A stretch of 64,000 bases of DNA from Taeniopygia guttata. Its lineage: Eukaryota > Chordata > Aves > Passeriformes > Estrildidae. Every line of letters starts with the position of its first letter. Within the stretch, counting starts at the first letter, position 1. Below the pieces are notes generated by a model that worked only from the letters and a program-made list of their open reading frames with translations, was not told where the DNA came from and searched no databases. The stretch lies in the NCBI RefSeq assembly GCF_048771995.1, contig NC_133030.1:54840001-54904000 (forward strand). The letters are read 5' to 3'. The position numbers and the translations under genes are program-made. Below, piece after piece: positions 1-13,300 of this stretch.

Positions 1-1142
1 AATAGATTTTCAGTCCCTAGCACTTAAATAGGCAAGTTGTGAGAATGACTCAGCATTTGTAAAATATTAAAACCAGTGTAGCCAAGGGGGTTTATATGCT
101 GTCACATCTGAGTCTTGTTTACCAGACTGACTTTGCAACCACTGCTGTGCTGCTCAGCCCAGTCCCTTATGAAGCACCATGCCTGGGCACTCTCAGCCTG
201 CATCTGCTAATGAGCCATGCCAGGGACACTGCACGGCAGTGATTCTCCAACCAGACCAGCTGAAGGAGGGGACACTGCTGCCAGTGCAGTCCTTCCCTTG
301 GGTAATCAAGGGACTCATGCAACAGCCCGGTGGCATCCACAGATGCTGTGTGCAGCACTGCCAATTACACCAGATTATGAGCTGAGACTTTTTAAAGCTT
401 CTGAAGTTGTTTCTGCAAATCAGAACCAGCACTTCTGCATAAGTTTTCTTCAGAGGTGTGGCTCTGTGGCTCTGCTTTTACACCCAGTCTTCTGCAATGT
501 GCCTTCACCTCCTGATGGTGTGAGGCGCTTACCCCTGCAGGAGGAAGACTCGTTCCTCCTCACAACCGTCAGCAACCACAACAGCATCAGCATGTTTTTG
601 CCATGAGGAAATGCCACAGCACAGGGAAATGGCTCAGGCAGCCATCATCCCATCTCTGAGGGGCTGGGAAGGGCCTGTAGGCAGGGAGGAGGCTGGACAG
701 AGGAGTAGCAATGCACACCCCATGTCCAGGGAGGAGCAGCCTTACAGGGCAATCCACAGAGCAGGTGGAGGTGTGGAGCAGCCTGTTTGGTTCATCACCC
801 GAGAGGCTCAAGGGAAAGCACTGCCACCCCATGTACCAGAGGCCTGATGGGGGGAGCTGGCAGCTTTAGAGCTGTCTCACCAGCTCAGAGGAGCACGCTT
901 CATTCTTGTGTCAGTGGTAGCAGTGCAAAACTTGCATCTTCCAGTCACACATTTCAAAACCATCAACTAACAGCTTCTGACAGATCAGAAGCGCTGTCAG
1001 CACATCTGAATGTCATTTCAGTGAAGCTCGATACCCCTGTGGTAAAAACTCTTAAGCTTTTTTGTAGTTTTCAGAGTCTTTTCCTCTCCTGGTATCGTTC
1101 TTGATGACAGAGAGCAAAACTGTAACCATATCAAAGACTTAC
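1..1142. other. Intron or 3' part of the TNFAIP2-like locus; no exon recognised
   Basis: Downstream of the last seen exon on the minus strand. I looked for the expected C-terminal exon (family motif with W-L and an RLQDP-like stretch) and did not find it in any minus-strand frame. The open frames here lack family similarity and splice support. Confidence 0.5.
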
Positions 1143-1332
1143 TAAGCACTCTTTAAAGATGGCTTGCATCATCCTATGATCTTCTTCCATCTTGTTGACA
1201 ATCCTCCTCCTCTGCATAGCAGATGGTTTCCTGGGAGTGGTCAGGAGGGCCTGCATGTATTCTGTAATAATGATGGCATTGACGGCATTGACGAGGGCCT
1301 GTTCCAGAGCAAAGATACCCAGATTAACTTCC
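1143..1332 (-). CDS. TNFAIP2: TNFAIP2-like coding exon 10 (last one seen)
   Basis: Acceptor CTTGGTGCAG and consensus donor TTA|GTAAGT bound 190 nt. It encodes EVNLGIFALEQALVNAVN and then IIITEYMQALL, the conserved valine/EY helix before the C-terminal bundle. The exon ends in phase 0, so the coding region continues beyond the window's visible exons. Confidence 0.85.
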
Positions 1333-4300
1333 CTGCACCAAGCAAGGCTCAGCCACACCTGTAGCAGGGCAGACAGCAGATATTCAGCCCATGCAGATGG
1401 CTGTCCCATTTCTTTGCTTTAGTATAAATTTAAAATGTTTGATCTAACACTTGGTCTATCTCCAAGCTGCATGTGGATGGCAAACCTTGATGGTAGGTGT
1501 GGAGACATCAAATCAAAAGCACTGGGACCAGTTAGCTGAGCCAGAGGTCACTCACACTCCAGAGCTGCAGCGACACTTGGCTTGGCTAACAAATACATCA
1601 CCTGGGGACAGCTTGGGCTACAAAGCCAGATGCAGCCTCCCTTGAGCATCCACATTTGACACAGGGCCCTTGGGCACAGAGAAGTCACCTGGGCAATTCC
1701 CTCTTAGCTCCCACTACCTGCTAGGAACCCCAGGCAGAGGCCAGGCAGTGCCTGACAGGGACAGTGAGTGTTTCTGATGGGGGGTGGGCTGCTGCACAGA
1801 AACCACATTTTGTTAGCAATTGAAATCAGAGCAGGGTCGGGCTGCAGTCCAAAGGTACAGGAAATCCCCAGCTCTGTCCAAAACAGACAAAGCAAGAGAC
1901 AGAGAGCTCTGGCACAGCGTTTCACCACTGAGCTGCTGCTTGCCCCAGCACTAATGTGACATAATGTCCAGTGACAGGCTTTGAACAACAGCAGAATAGA
2001 TCCTACTTTTTTCTCTTCCATTACTTTTTCCATATTGCAAAATGTTAATTAAAATCATCACTGACAAAGAGACTGCAGACCTAGGAGTCCCATGCTTAGG
2101 AGGACACGTGGCACATGTAGCAACAGCAAATCCAGCCTGCACAAAGGAGAGGGTTCCCCAGGTACCAACCTCACTGCTGAAGAGATAGACTCAAGGGTAT
2201 TGTAAGATCCTAAAAAAGTTATTTAGGCTACTGTAAAGGTGAAAAACCTTGGGTACTTTGTGAGGTTGTTTGCCAATTACTCTGAATGAGATGCTATGTG
2301 CCCTTTAATAATCTGGAATTTCATCCCTCTGTGTCCACTCTACATCAAAGGGATCAATAATCCTTACAAATAAGGTTGAAGCATACTAGAAGCTGGGAAG
2401 ATTTCCAATATAATGGTATTGGGGCAGTGGTATGAGAGGAGGGAGCACAACATTCTGTATTTGAGAGGTGCATTCAGTTTCCAATTTCTTCATTTGTTGG
2501 TTTCTCTGCTGAAATTACAGAAAGGTCCCAGCTGTCTCTACCCAACCCTGGTGGGTAGAGGTACTGGACTAAGACCACTAGATCTATAAAAGCCCATTTA
2601 ACAACAGAGAAAACTGAAGTTTAGATTAATTTTCTAATACTGTGCCATCAAAAGGTTCAATTACTAGTTTCAGTGATTTCCCAGAACAGAATGGTTTGGG
2701 CTGGAAGAGACCTTAAAGATCATCTAGTTCAAACTCCCCCTGCCGTGGTCAGGGACACCTTCCACCAGAACAGGTTGCTCAGTACCCCATCCAACATGGC
2801 CTTGAACACTTCTAGAGATGGGGCATCCTCAGCTTCTCTGGGCAACTTCTTCCAGCATCTCACCACTCCCACAGCAGAGAACTTCCTCCTAAAATCTAAT
2901 CTAAACCTGTGCTCTTTTAGTTTTAGTCCATTCCCCCTTGTCCTCTTACTACACGCCCTTGGAAAAAATTCCTCTCCATCTTTCTTGTAAGTTGATTTCC
3001 TGAGTAACATATTGTCTGCACTTTCTTATTTCTTACCTCATATATATCTGTTTTTTTCTTCCCAAAGGTCAAAAAGTTTTGCTTTAAGGATTCAAGGATG
3101 TGGTCAAAACCACTGTCACACTTTTTGAAGTGGTCCTTCAGTGTTCTCTGAGGAAAGGAAACAGACAGAGTCAAAGTGTGCACATGTAGAGACACCAAAC
3201 AAATAACAGACACGTCTTTGCTCTTTCTGCTCTTGGAAACAGACTTCTCCACCAACTGCAGCATCCTGTGTTTTTATTTCAAAGAAAATCAAAACATGAA
3301 AGAAAGAAACAATTCCAACTCAGGAAGGATGTACTAAGTTCTTAAGGCCAAACCTGGAAGACTGCAAACCTGGGCCCTGGGCCTCCTGCTCCCCCCAAGG
3401 GTTGCCAGATGCTCTATCAGAACCACCCCCTGTTCCCACATAGATGTGTGGGCCCATGGGACAGGCTGGCAATGAGCTCTGGAGACCAAAACTGCACAGT
3501 GTAGCCAGAGTTTCTCTTGTCTTTTTCCTTTTGCTGCCACCAGTGTGCCCGAGGGAGCCTGTGCAATGAGGCTGAAGATGCTCAGGGGAGCTTCCCAGGG
3601 AAATGCACAGGATCACACACTGTCAGGAGCTTGGAATTCAGTGTTTCCCAGACACAAGGGTGAAGGGTGTCTGGACTAATAGATTGAAACTAGAAAGTGT
3701 GAAGGGAGGGAACCTTATCTCAAGGGAGGGACATATTTCTGGTCAGCCTTCTCTATATCCTGACTACCCAGCACAACCCTGGGCTCTGTGAGTTATGACT
3801 GTCCCAGGAAGATGCCCAGGTGCTGGCAATGAATAGGTACGAGGTGAAATTCAGCTTTTGGGGTCTGGGCAGCACAACAGCACACACTACAAACAGTGAA
3901 ACTGGGGTCCCAAAACTGGAAAATGTGAAGCTGTCCATATACAGATTCTGACAAGGCAGAGGAGAATCCTGGGCTTGAAGGCCAAACTGTGGCTTCACCT
4001 TTTCCAAATCAGGACGTGAGAGGGAAGTGCATGCCAGCCTTATGGTCTGCAAATAGTCAGAATTAAAATGGGTCTTCCATACCTTGACTTTAGTAGTGAT
4101 AGTCTGCAGAAAATGCTCCATAATGTCATCTTCCATCCTGTGTAGAAATCCATTTACCTTAACATTCTGGTCAGTGCTGACACTGCAAATGTATGTTAGC
4201 TTATGCCAGACAGTTCTGTTTAAAAAAATAAATATGGAAAGTATTGATTAGATCAAATCACGCCATTTTCTCAGATCAAAACTCTTTCTACTGTAACCAA

Positions 4301-7300
4301 CACAGCTGCCTGGGCCATTGAATGGACACATGCTAAGGTCCAAAGGTAGCTCAGTGACCTGCATTTGTGCACTCATAAAGACACTGCCACAAGGGCACGA
4401 AAGCTCAGTGCATGCAGAGGCCACTTGTACCCATCACTAGTGAGATCAGATCAATAAAAATTCTAGTATTTTCAAAAATGAGCAAGCACAAAGCAGCCTT
4501 GACAAACAGAGTCTGGGTAAGCATCCCATGTGCCTTCGACAATCCACAAATACAAGAACAAACAATTATCTTCCATCAGAGCAATCTTCCAGGCAGCAAA
4601 TCCTAGCTAAAATTATCACGAGCTTGAAACCAAACATTCTACATTCTGGAAAGGCTCAGTGTACAACTTCATTCTCAGTAAAGCTGTGAAGGATTACATA
4701 AAAGAGACTCATAAGTATTCAGTCTAGGATCCAGCATCAGCAACATGCAAATACAACAAACAAAGCAGCTACCTAGGCTCAACACAAGGCTCTGATGTCA
4801 AGTAATCACTGTGCATATGTTGGATTTTGGCATTTTGCTGACTACAGAGATCCCTGGATAACTTTACACAGGAAGAAGAGAAGCAACCTTGTTTTCTCTG
4901 ATGCTGCAAGTGCTTCTGAAATTAACTCGTAGGTGCAAACATCCTCCTCCACCCTTCTGTGCTTTATTGCTTCCCTCCTTCCTAGCAACCCCAGGGAGAG
5001 CCTGGCATATTCCACGGGGTTTAATTCAGCAAAGCACTGAAGGTTGCACCTACCAAGTGCAGTATCACACACATCTCAGCATAACCTTTATGAGGCTTTC
5101 CTGCTGGAGGACAATCAGGCCAGGGAAAGGAACATCACAACCCACAGTGGGGTTAGCCAGGATAGTGTCCCCACACATGACACAGCACTGCACAGCCTCC
5201 TGCTCAGTGCAGGAAGGGGGAGATGGCTACAGCCCCTGCAGGGCCTGGGAGCAGGCAAAAAGTGGCAGTACAGCCTCATGGCCCCGGCCACAGTCACAGC
5301 CCCATCTGAGCCTCCCTCCTGCTGGGGCAGCAAGGGCAGCTCTGAAGGAGTCTTGCTGACAGCAGCTGGCTTCCTCTGAGTTTAAAGGCTGGTGTGCACA
5401 GGGGTGGATGACCATACCCAGCTGGAGGCAAGACTGGCCTCATACCAGAGTCAGAAGAAGATCAGACCAGCAGAAAACTCGTTTTGCTCCCCATGTCATG
5501 AGGCTCTGTTTTCTAACCTGAGAAGGCAGCAATTCTCCAGGATTCGTAGGCTGCTGCAGATCTGCGGGCAGCCGTCAAGCTGGAGAAAGCTTCTTACTTC
5601 ATCTTCATAGCTAAATTAAAACAGGAAGAAATACCTTTAATCTGGTGTGCTCCATAACACATCTAACATCAATAGCGAACTGAAGAAATATTCTGTGATT
5701 ATTTGTATTTTTATTTCACAGTTTCAATTCCCCAGGTGGGATCTACAACATGACAAAGTCACTGTCCTTCCCAGCTGATGGGAAAGAAAAACACAGGAAC
5801 AGCAGGGAGAGCCCTGGAGCTGCCTGGGTACCTTTGCCAGGGATCAAGAGGCAGGAGGTTGGTTTGCAACACTTCCTTCTGGGAAGCAGCTCAGGCTTTG
5901 CCAATAAAGCTACAGAACAAAGTCTCAGTGTATATGAACAACCTACAAGGTCTCTGAACTGCTTTGTCAGTCTCAGTCCCACAAAGGGCTTCTGGATGAT
6001 TCCATTTTATAGAAATTTCCTTCCTTCATCATGTGGAGGGATAAGGATATTAAATCAAATCCTCATCTTAAATACTACCTAAACCAGCAGTCCTGCCACT
6101 TTCTGCTGTGGGGGATACATGGGGAGAGAAATACCCAAGAACAAAAAGCAGATGAAGGGAGCCAGAGGAAGTGGTGAGAGGCCAGATGAGAAGATGTTCA
6201 TTCTGCTATGAGAACCAGGACAGAGCAGATTTCCCCACCCTGCCCCAGAGCCAGCAGAAAGCACTGTGCCTGGGATGCACAGCCAGGGTAGGAAGGGCCA
6301 GGCCTGGGCACTGGACACTTGGCTACCCCTCTTCCCAGGTGTGTTTAAGGTCTGAGCCTCTCCAGAACTCCCCCCAAGGCTTTATCCTGTCCCAGCTACT
6401 CCAGATGCCCTTTGTTCCCTCAGCTTTAGTCCAACTACAAATATTGAGCACGCAAACAGCAGTGAAGTGCTGTCTCTCCAGTTACAGCTTAATGGGAAAC
6501 AGCCATCACGATCCAGGTGAACACAGCATCACCAGATGCTTAATCAGGATTTCTTTCTTTTGACCATTATGAATGTTACCAAGGAGGAAAACAGCATCCT
6601 TCCTACCTCTCCAGGAACCTCAGGCACTCCTCCAGGCACTCAGCTTCCACCTTCTCACACAGGCTCTCGCTGACTCGCCTGGCAGTCTCTGTCTTCTCTG
6701 TTAGTATCTGTGGATTTCAACGTGTGAGAGGAAAACTGGCCAAAGCCATTTGTTCCCTATGCAGTGTACAGGAATACATCCTGCAGCAAACCCCTCTGCC
6801 CTAGGCACCAACTTCTGCTTCGGTTTTGAGAGTCCTTGTGGAAATAAATTATTTTTCATCAGCCTTATTGTAATGCCTAACCCTACACTTCTGCTACCGC
6901 TGTTTTTGTTGTGGTCAGCAGGCCTGTGCTTGGGTAAAAGCCTGTCCCTGCAGATGTTCTCTGCTGGCCACATCCAGCCTGGCAGCTCAGCTCACACATA
7001 GACCTGCCATCTGCAGGAGCATCTGTGCTTCTACCTGACCCAGCCTCAGGCAGATACATTTGGGTGTAGCCACTAAAAAGAAGGTTATGCAGACATAACT
7101 CTGTGCCCTGCCCCTCTGCCAGAGTCTCTACATGGGATTCCTGAAGAGGGCAGGTGTCACCTTCCCAGGCAGCACCACTCATGCCTGACACAGCTCTGTG
7201 TGTTAAACCCTTCAGCACATGTCCTGCCCCACTGACCCCAGCTGGGTGGCCCAGGTGTCTGCAGGAGGTGGGCTGTGCCAGACAGCTCAAAATTCACCCC

Positions 7301-10300
7301 ATATCAGGCAGGCTTGAGCAGGTGGCAACTTAATGCTGCCCATTAGTTGCTCTGTGGAAACAAAAGCTTGCAAGGGGAGGAGAGCCAGATGGATAAAAGG
7401 AGACAGATGGACCCATATGCTGTGCCCTCACAGTGCTCCTCTGCCAGAGACAAAGGGTGACTCACATCATGAATGGGTTTTTCCACTGCTCATAACAGAT
7501 GCAAAAGCTCACCCAAAGGGGCAGGAGAAAATACACCCAAAGTGTCAGAAAACCACAGCTGATGAGTTTCCATGACACCTTGTTCATTTTCTATCTGAAG
7601 TTTAAGTGTCAGCCTGAGAAAATTGAGGAGGTGGTAATTTCATAAGGCTTTCCTATTAATCCAGGCTTTTCCATCACCCACCCCAGAGCATTCAAACCTG
7701 TCAGTTGCATACACAACAGAGTGAATCCAGTCATGCTGAAGCATTGCCACATGTTACAGATACATTGCCAGATGTTACAGATATGAGGGCTTTGGGATTC
7801 AAACCACGCTTCGTCCTAGTTCCTGTTAGAAAACTTTCCACTGTGAGCCAAAAGCAAGGAAAAGAAAGCATCTTAATAGCTAAACATTACTCTAGCCCAG
7901 ATACTGGGCACATCACTGCTCCATTGCTCCAGCAGGTACAGGGCAAGACAAGGAGGAAATAATCTCTGATGTGAGCTCTGCATTTGTTGCCTGGGTCTGA
8001 GGTGGGCCAGAAAAGCCAGTGCTTGCCAGCTAAAGCTGTACCCTCACAAGGAAAACCAGCTGCTGTTGATCTGCAGTGCTTCCAGTGCCTGAGGTTGTCT
8101 GCCATCCCAAAGGACCATGGAGCTACTTCCCTCTCTAATGACCCGAAACGGGACTGCCACTCAGGTGGTGTAGGTAGTGAAGAAAGATACAGTCATGACA
8201 GCCCACAACCATGCCCCTGATCTCCAGCATCACTTAAGCCCACATGTAAACTCCAGGATTTATTTTAATCCTTCTGCAGGTTGTGATCCGAACACCTCTG
8301 CCCACAGTGCATGCTGCTCACGCATCAGCAGGGTGTGCTCCTGCCTTTGCTGTGCCTGCAGAACCTCACAGGGACAAGCAGGGTCCAGCCTGTCTGCATA
8401 TTGCACTGCCAGCCATGGGGCCCTGCCACAGCCAGGCAGCTCTCCCTGCTTTTATAAAAGTGCTCTGCAGAGCTCACACAGAGCAGAGTGCCCAACACAC
8501 ACCACGACTTTCCAAAAGGTTACGTAAAGATCCAGGAGCATGTATGAAAATGCAGCTTTCATCAGCTCGGGTTTATCCTTAGTTTAATAAGGGTTTTTTT
8601 TTTTTTCTTTAAGTATGCCCAGGGCAAAAACAGGTTTGGGAGCAAACAGACACAGCTTAAGTATGGCAGCCAGCTTGCAGGCTTTTAACACGTTGAGCTT
8701 AGACTGAGACATGCAAAACTGGGTCTTGCCAAATACCCACATGCTTGTGTGCAAAAACACAACTGCCCCAAAGTATGGGAGCTTTTCAGCTCCCCCCAGT
8801 TTACCTCAATGACTGCAGCGTCTGCACCACAAGGGGGTTTCCCAATATCAAAGGCTTCTTTCAGTGCTTTCCCTACTTCTTTCTAAATGAGAAAAGAAAA
8901 TTAAAAGTACAGTTAAGAAACAATGGCATTCATAACAAGTTAGGTTTCCCGGCCTCTCATTATCCATTTGGACTAGATTAATTTCTGCCTCCATTTTTTT
9001 GGCTATCTCATTTAACCCAAAGCCTGACTATTTTCCAGCCAACCTAATAACATTGTTCTGTTTTGTTCTACATTGTTTGTTTGAGTTTAAATGATTTGCA
9101 GCTTTCTTTCATCCCGGTGTCAGCTTGGGTTATCTACAGTCTTCCCTAGTTAGCTTAGCTCCAGTGAAGGTGCTCACACAGCAAAACAATGCTTAGATCC
9201 ATCTCCATGCTGCCAGCTACTGCAGCTGAGGTTTTCCACCCTTCCTCTCTCCAACCAGCATCTACAGAAACCAGCCAGCATTAATTAAAACCATTCCCTT
9301 GCTTGAGCCAAGGACTTGTGAGTGCAAAGAGGAGCTGGGTTAGTGTTTAGAGCTACTGTCATGGTGAGATGGGCCCCATGAGGCTGCACGATGGGAAATT
9401 TCCCAAGACTTGGCTGGCTTGTGCTAGTTGAATGGCTGTAAAAACAAAACTAGCACTGCAGAGAAAGGGCTTGTTGCTTAAAACACGATCTGACCTTTAT
9501 AGAAGCTTTAAACTCAAAAGTCTGGCTTGCTTATTTATTCTTTCATTTCTGAATCTTCCTCCAAGGAATGTAAAGTCTGATCTCCCATTTTGGTCTTTGT
9601 TCTTTTCTGGCTGATGAATTAGGAAATTTGTGGCTGTCAGCAGAAGTATTTCATCAAAAGTATATTCAAAACAACTGCTCTCCCATATTCACTGAAAAGT
9701 GCTAATCAAAGATAAATAAGCACTTGTAAACAACCCAGAAAATTTCTTTCCTCACAAGTGCCATCACCTGACTGTGAGCAAATGTGTGAACACTATGTGC
9801 TGAGATAGCACATCCCCGCTGAGCTGCACAAACACTTCAAGCCTGCCCCCCACAATGGGACAAAGCATGGCTTAGTGAGGAACTGCAAAGCAATTAATAA
9901 CTTGTTGAGGACAGCACTTAGTTGTTTTGGATCAGATTATGTGTCTAAATTAGAAACAGCTTGCTTGTCTGTGGCTCTTGTAGCGATACCAGCACATCAG
10001 GCACCAAAGCTCCAATGTGGAGGGGACCAAAACTTCTGCTGTAATAAACAGGCCCAGTTTACTTCTTGTTTCTTCCTGTCTGACCAAAATGTTGCAAGCC
10101 TTCAGATCCATGGATGGTCAGTACACCTGTGCTGACTGCAGAGCACAGATTTCTCAGTCCTCCTTCTGTCTATTTGAAAAAATAGAGAGATGCTGGGGAT
10201 AAAACACAGACTCAAGTGATCCTTTGCAGCTCAGTGTAAATGAGTATGAGAATGAGCCCTGGCATCATGCTGGAAGGTCTGCCTTGCACTCCTGTCAAAT

Positions 10301-13300
10301 TCTCCAGCAAAGCAAGGGCAGAGGTGCCAGACTGGCAACCCAATCGATGGCAACAACATTTTCAGTTCACCAACTTTGTAACCTCGAAGGCACAAAGCTC
10401 CCCTGCCCCAGGTGTGTCCAGACTGGGGGGAATGCTGCCTGCATGCAGAGCTGACTGAGTTCCCCACATTGGAGTTTCAAAGTGGTTTTGAACCCCACGT
10501 GGCATCTGGGCTCTCAGCACCTTCACATATGCTCACAGTTCGTACCACTAATTTCTGTTTAAAGTGCTTTTATCAGGCTGCCACACCCAAAGATAAGCCA
10601 GGTATTCATAAACAAAGCAGACCAGGGCTTATTCCGATCAGGATCTTCTCATTCTGAAATGTTAGTCATCCATTGAAGTGGCAAAACACACACCATGTGA
10701 TTTAGGCACAATAATATATGACAATTGTTAAGAGATAACAGCAGGATATTTGCTCAATAACAACTTCCTGTATATTAGCATAATGAAGGGCTGAATTACG
10801 CCAGAAACAGAAATAGAGGGATAAAGCAGGTTTTATAAGCTGTGCCACTGAGCTGAGGAGACAGCCAGAAGTTTTCCATATGGAGTCAGCTTATGTCCAC
10901 TTAAGCTCTTTAGCTTGAATCTGGAGCTGTTCCCAAGCTGGCCAGGTTTGAAGCAAGCTGGGGCAATGCTGTGCTACACTGTCCAGCACTTCCAGCTCTG
11001 TTCTTTCTGTACAACTCAGCACCACATAGAGCTGTGATGCTTCAGGATTGAAGGTGGCATGAAAACTCAGGGCTGTATGGCACAAAAGCTCATAACCAGA
11101 TTGAGGTGAGCCTGCTCAGCACATGGTGTATCAGGAAAACAGAAAGTCCATGGTTAAACAAAAGCATTCTTCAGCTATTGCATTAGAGGGAACTAAAAAA
11201 AGTTAAATTTCCCATCACCATTAGTCAGCATCTTTGATGGCTTGTCAATGACTCACTGACTTGCTCTAGGATAACCTCAGCAGCACTACCCTAAGTCACT
11301 TCCTCCATTGAAACAAATGCTAAAAAAAAGAGCTTGAGAGCACATGGTCTTCCCTAGGGTAATGATTAAAAACAGCCCATAAAAATACTTAAACACTGAA
11401 ACCAGTAGGCTTTAAGCATATTGTCACCAGCTGGCACTTCTACTCCTATGTTTGTGACTACCTTCATGTTCTTCAGGGAACAATTCTTGAGGAAAATCTC
11501 TGCAATTTAGAATACTTTCCCAGGAATGATTCAGCAGTTTGCCATGGAATTTCCCCTCCTGTGCTCCCCAGGGGCTGGTGGAAATGGAAAGCAAGAGAGC
11601 TGAGTGTAACTCCTGCTTCTGCATTTCAGCTTTAGCTGAATAAAAGGAGCCCCACTGAGTTTTCCAAATAAAGTGGTTTCCTCTGGAACTCCCCATTGCT
11701 ACAACACATCTTCCCTGCTTCATTTGTATTCCACATGTCTCAACAGAATCCTTCAAAGGGGGAATTTTGCTGAGGAAAGAAAGAGATGCTGCAGCCGCAG
11801 GGCTGGGGTCACCTGTGGGATCACAAGACAGGATTCTCTGTGGAGGGCTGCTGGGTGGGCACCAGCTGCACATTTTCTTGTGCTGAGCTCTGGAAATAAT
11901 CTTTGCTCTAACATCAGCAGTGTCCAACAGGCTGGAGAGGACTGTGAGGGGTCCACACACAGACAAACTTAGCAGCCCCAATATCCTGCACAGCTGAGGC
12001 AAAGGGGCTGTAAAAAAAACCCAACTGTTGCACACTATGAGATCATTAACAGATGGAGAGAAGATGAACAACATTTTGAAATGGTCCTCAATAAGGAAGT
12101 GGGTTTCACCCATAGTCTCCCTTTCCTCCGGATAAATGGGCTTCTGTGCAGAGCAGATTGCAGCTCTCTGAATATACAGCAATGGGATGAAGAGAGATCT
12201 GCAAATGTCCCAACATTTCCTTGCTAAGGAGCAAGGACAGGGCAGCCTCCCTTTGGCAGCAGACAGTCATATGGATCATCACACCTGGGCTCTGCAATGA
12301 AACTCTGTCAAGACAGAGGCCTTGGGACTCCCACATCCCTGAGCAGAGCTGGCTATTTAACAAGGGCACCCCTTAATCTAAAACCACAAGAAAAAAAGTC
12401 CCAGCAGATTGGGGTACAGCTCCCGAGTTCTTACCCGTGCGATTGCAAGTAGCTTTTCCTCAGTCTTGCAGAGAATCCACACGAGGCAGTGTGCACCAGG
12501 GGAAAGGCTGTGCTGGGGGCTGTGCCCGGGTCTCTCCCATGCCTGGCTGCCTCTGGGGACAGAAACAAGAGCTCAGCCCGAGGGGCAGCTTCCCGCGGGC
12601 CCACCGCCCGCCTGGCACCCCTGCCTGGCACCACAGCCTCACACTGAGCAAACAGGGCCCTGCAAGAACCCAGCAGTGCTTGCCAAGCTTGGGTAGCCAC
12701 AGCACAAAAGATGATCTTTACGATGGCCTTTTGCCAGCTTTTTCTTTTGTGCTGTTTCTTTTCCTTCTTCTTACATTTGCTGCCCAAGTTAAGGTTTTTC
12801 TTGTTGTTCCCCTCTCCCCTTCCCTCACTGCTGCTGCTCAATTCCTTCTTAAGCTTGGGGAGAGTCTCCCAAGCACACTTGCCACTTGCATGAATGAACA
12901 ATTTTGCAAGTGTCACATATTCGTTCTGAATGGAATAGGAAGCAGCTATATACCAAGACAACCACACCTATGCACGAGCTTTCATAGATGTTGTAACAAT
13001 ATTTAGAGAGTAAAAGTCAAATGCTGAAGTCTGGCATCTCTGCTCTTCTCACTTCTACTTTTTTTTCACTACCATCTGACTAAGAGAGTCACTGTCTTAC
13101 TTGTCTGGGTTTTTTTTTTTTTTTTTCTTGAAGGAATTTTGCATTTATAGAATACATTTTTTCTTATATTTGACTTATCTTTATATAATTAAATTACATT
13201 ATTTTTCACCTCCAATTTTATTAAAGTTTTCAATGTTTCATCAATCCATTACTCCAGAGTTTCACCATTTTAAAAGCAGTAAAAGGGATACCTCCTGACC

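Noticed and set aside
2729..3010. 93-residue minus-strand frame with APSLEVFKAML, which looks like a conserved protein
   Set aside because: This is the tail peptide of a CR1 retrotransposon, not a host gene.
4842..5072. Minus-strand 76-residue frame between exons 6 and 7
   Set aside because: The flanking exons join exactly in phase without it, and it lacks family motifs.
10891..11085. Minus-strand frame with helical-looking sequence, tested as a missing TNFAIP2 exon
   Set aside because: No donor at its end and no phase fit; the exon at 12435-12552 fills the expected slot.
11424..12182. 252-residue minus-strand open frame inside the TNFAIP2-like gene
   Set aside because: Exons 3 and 4 already join in frame across this intron, and the frame shows no Sec6-like pattern.
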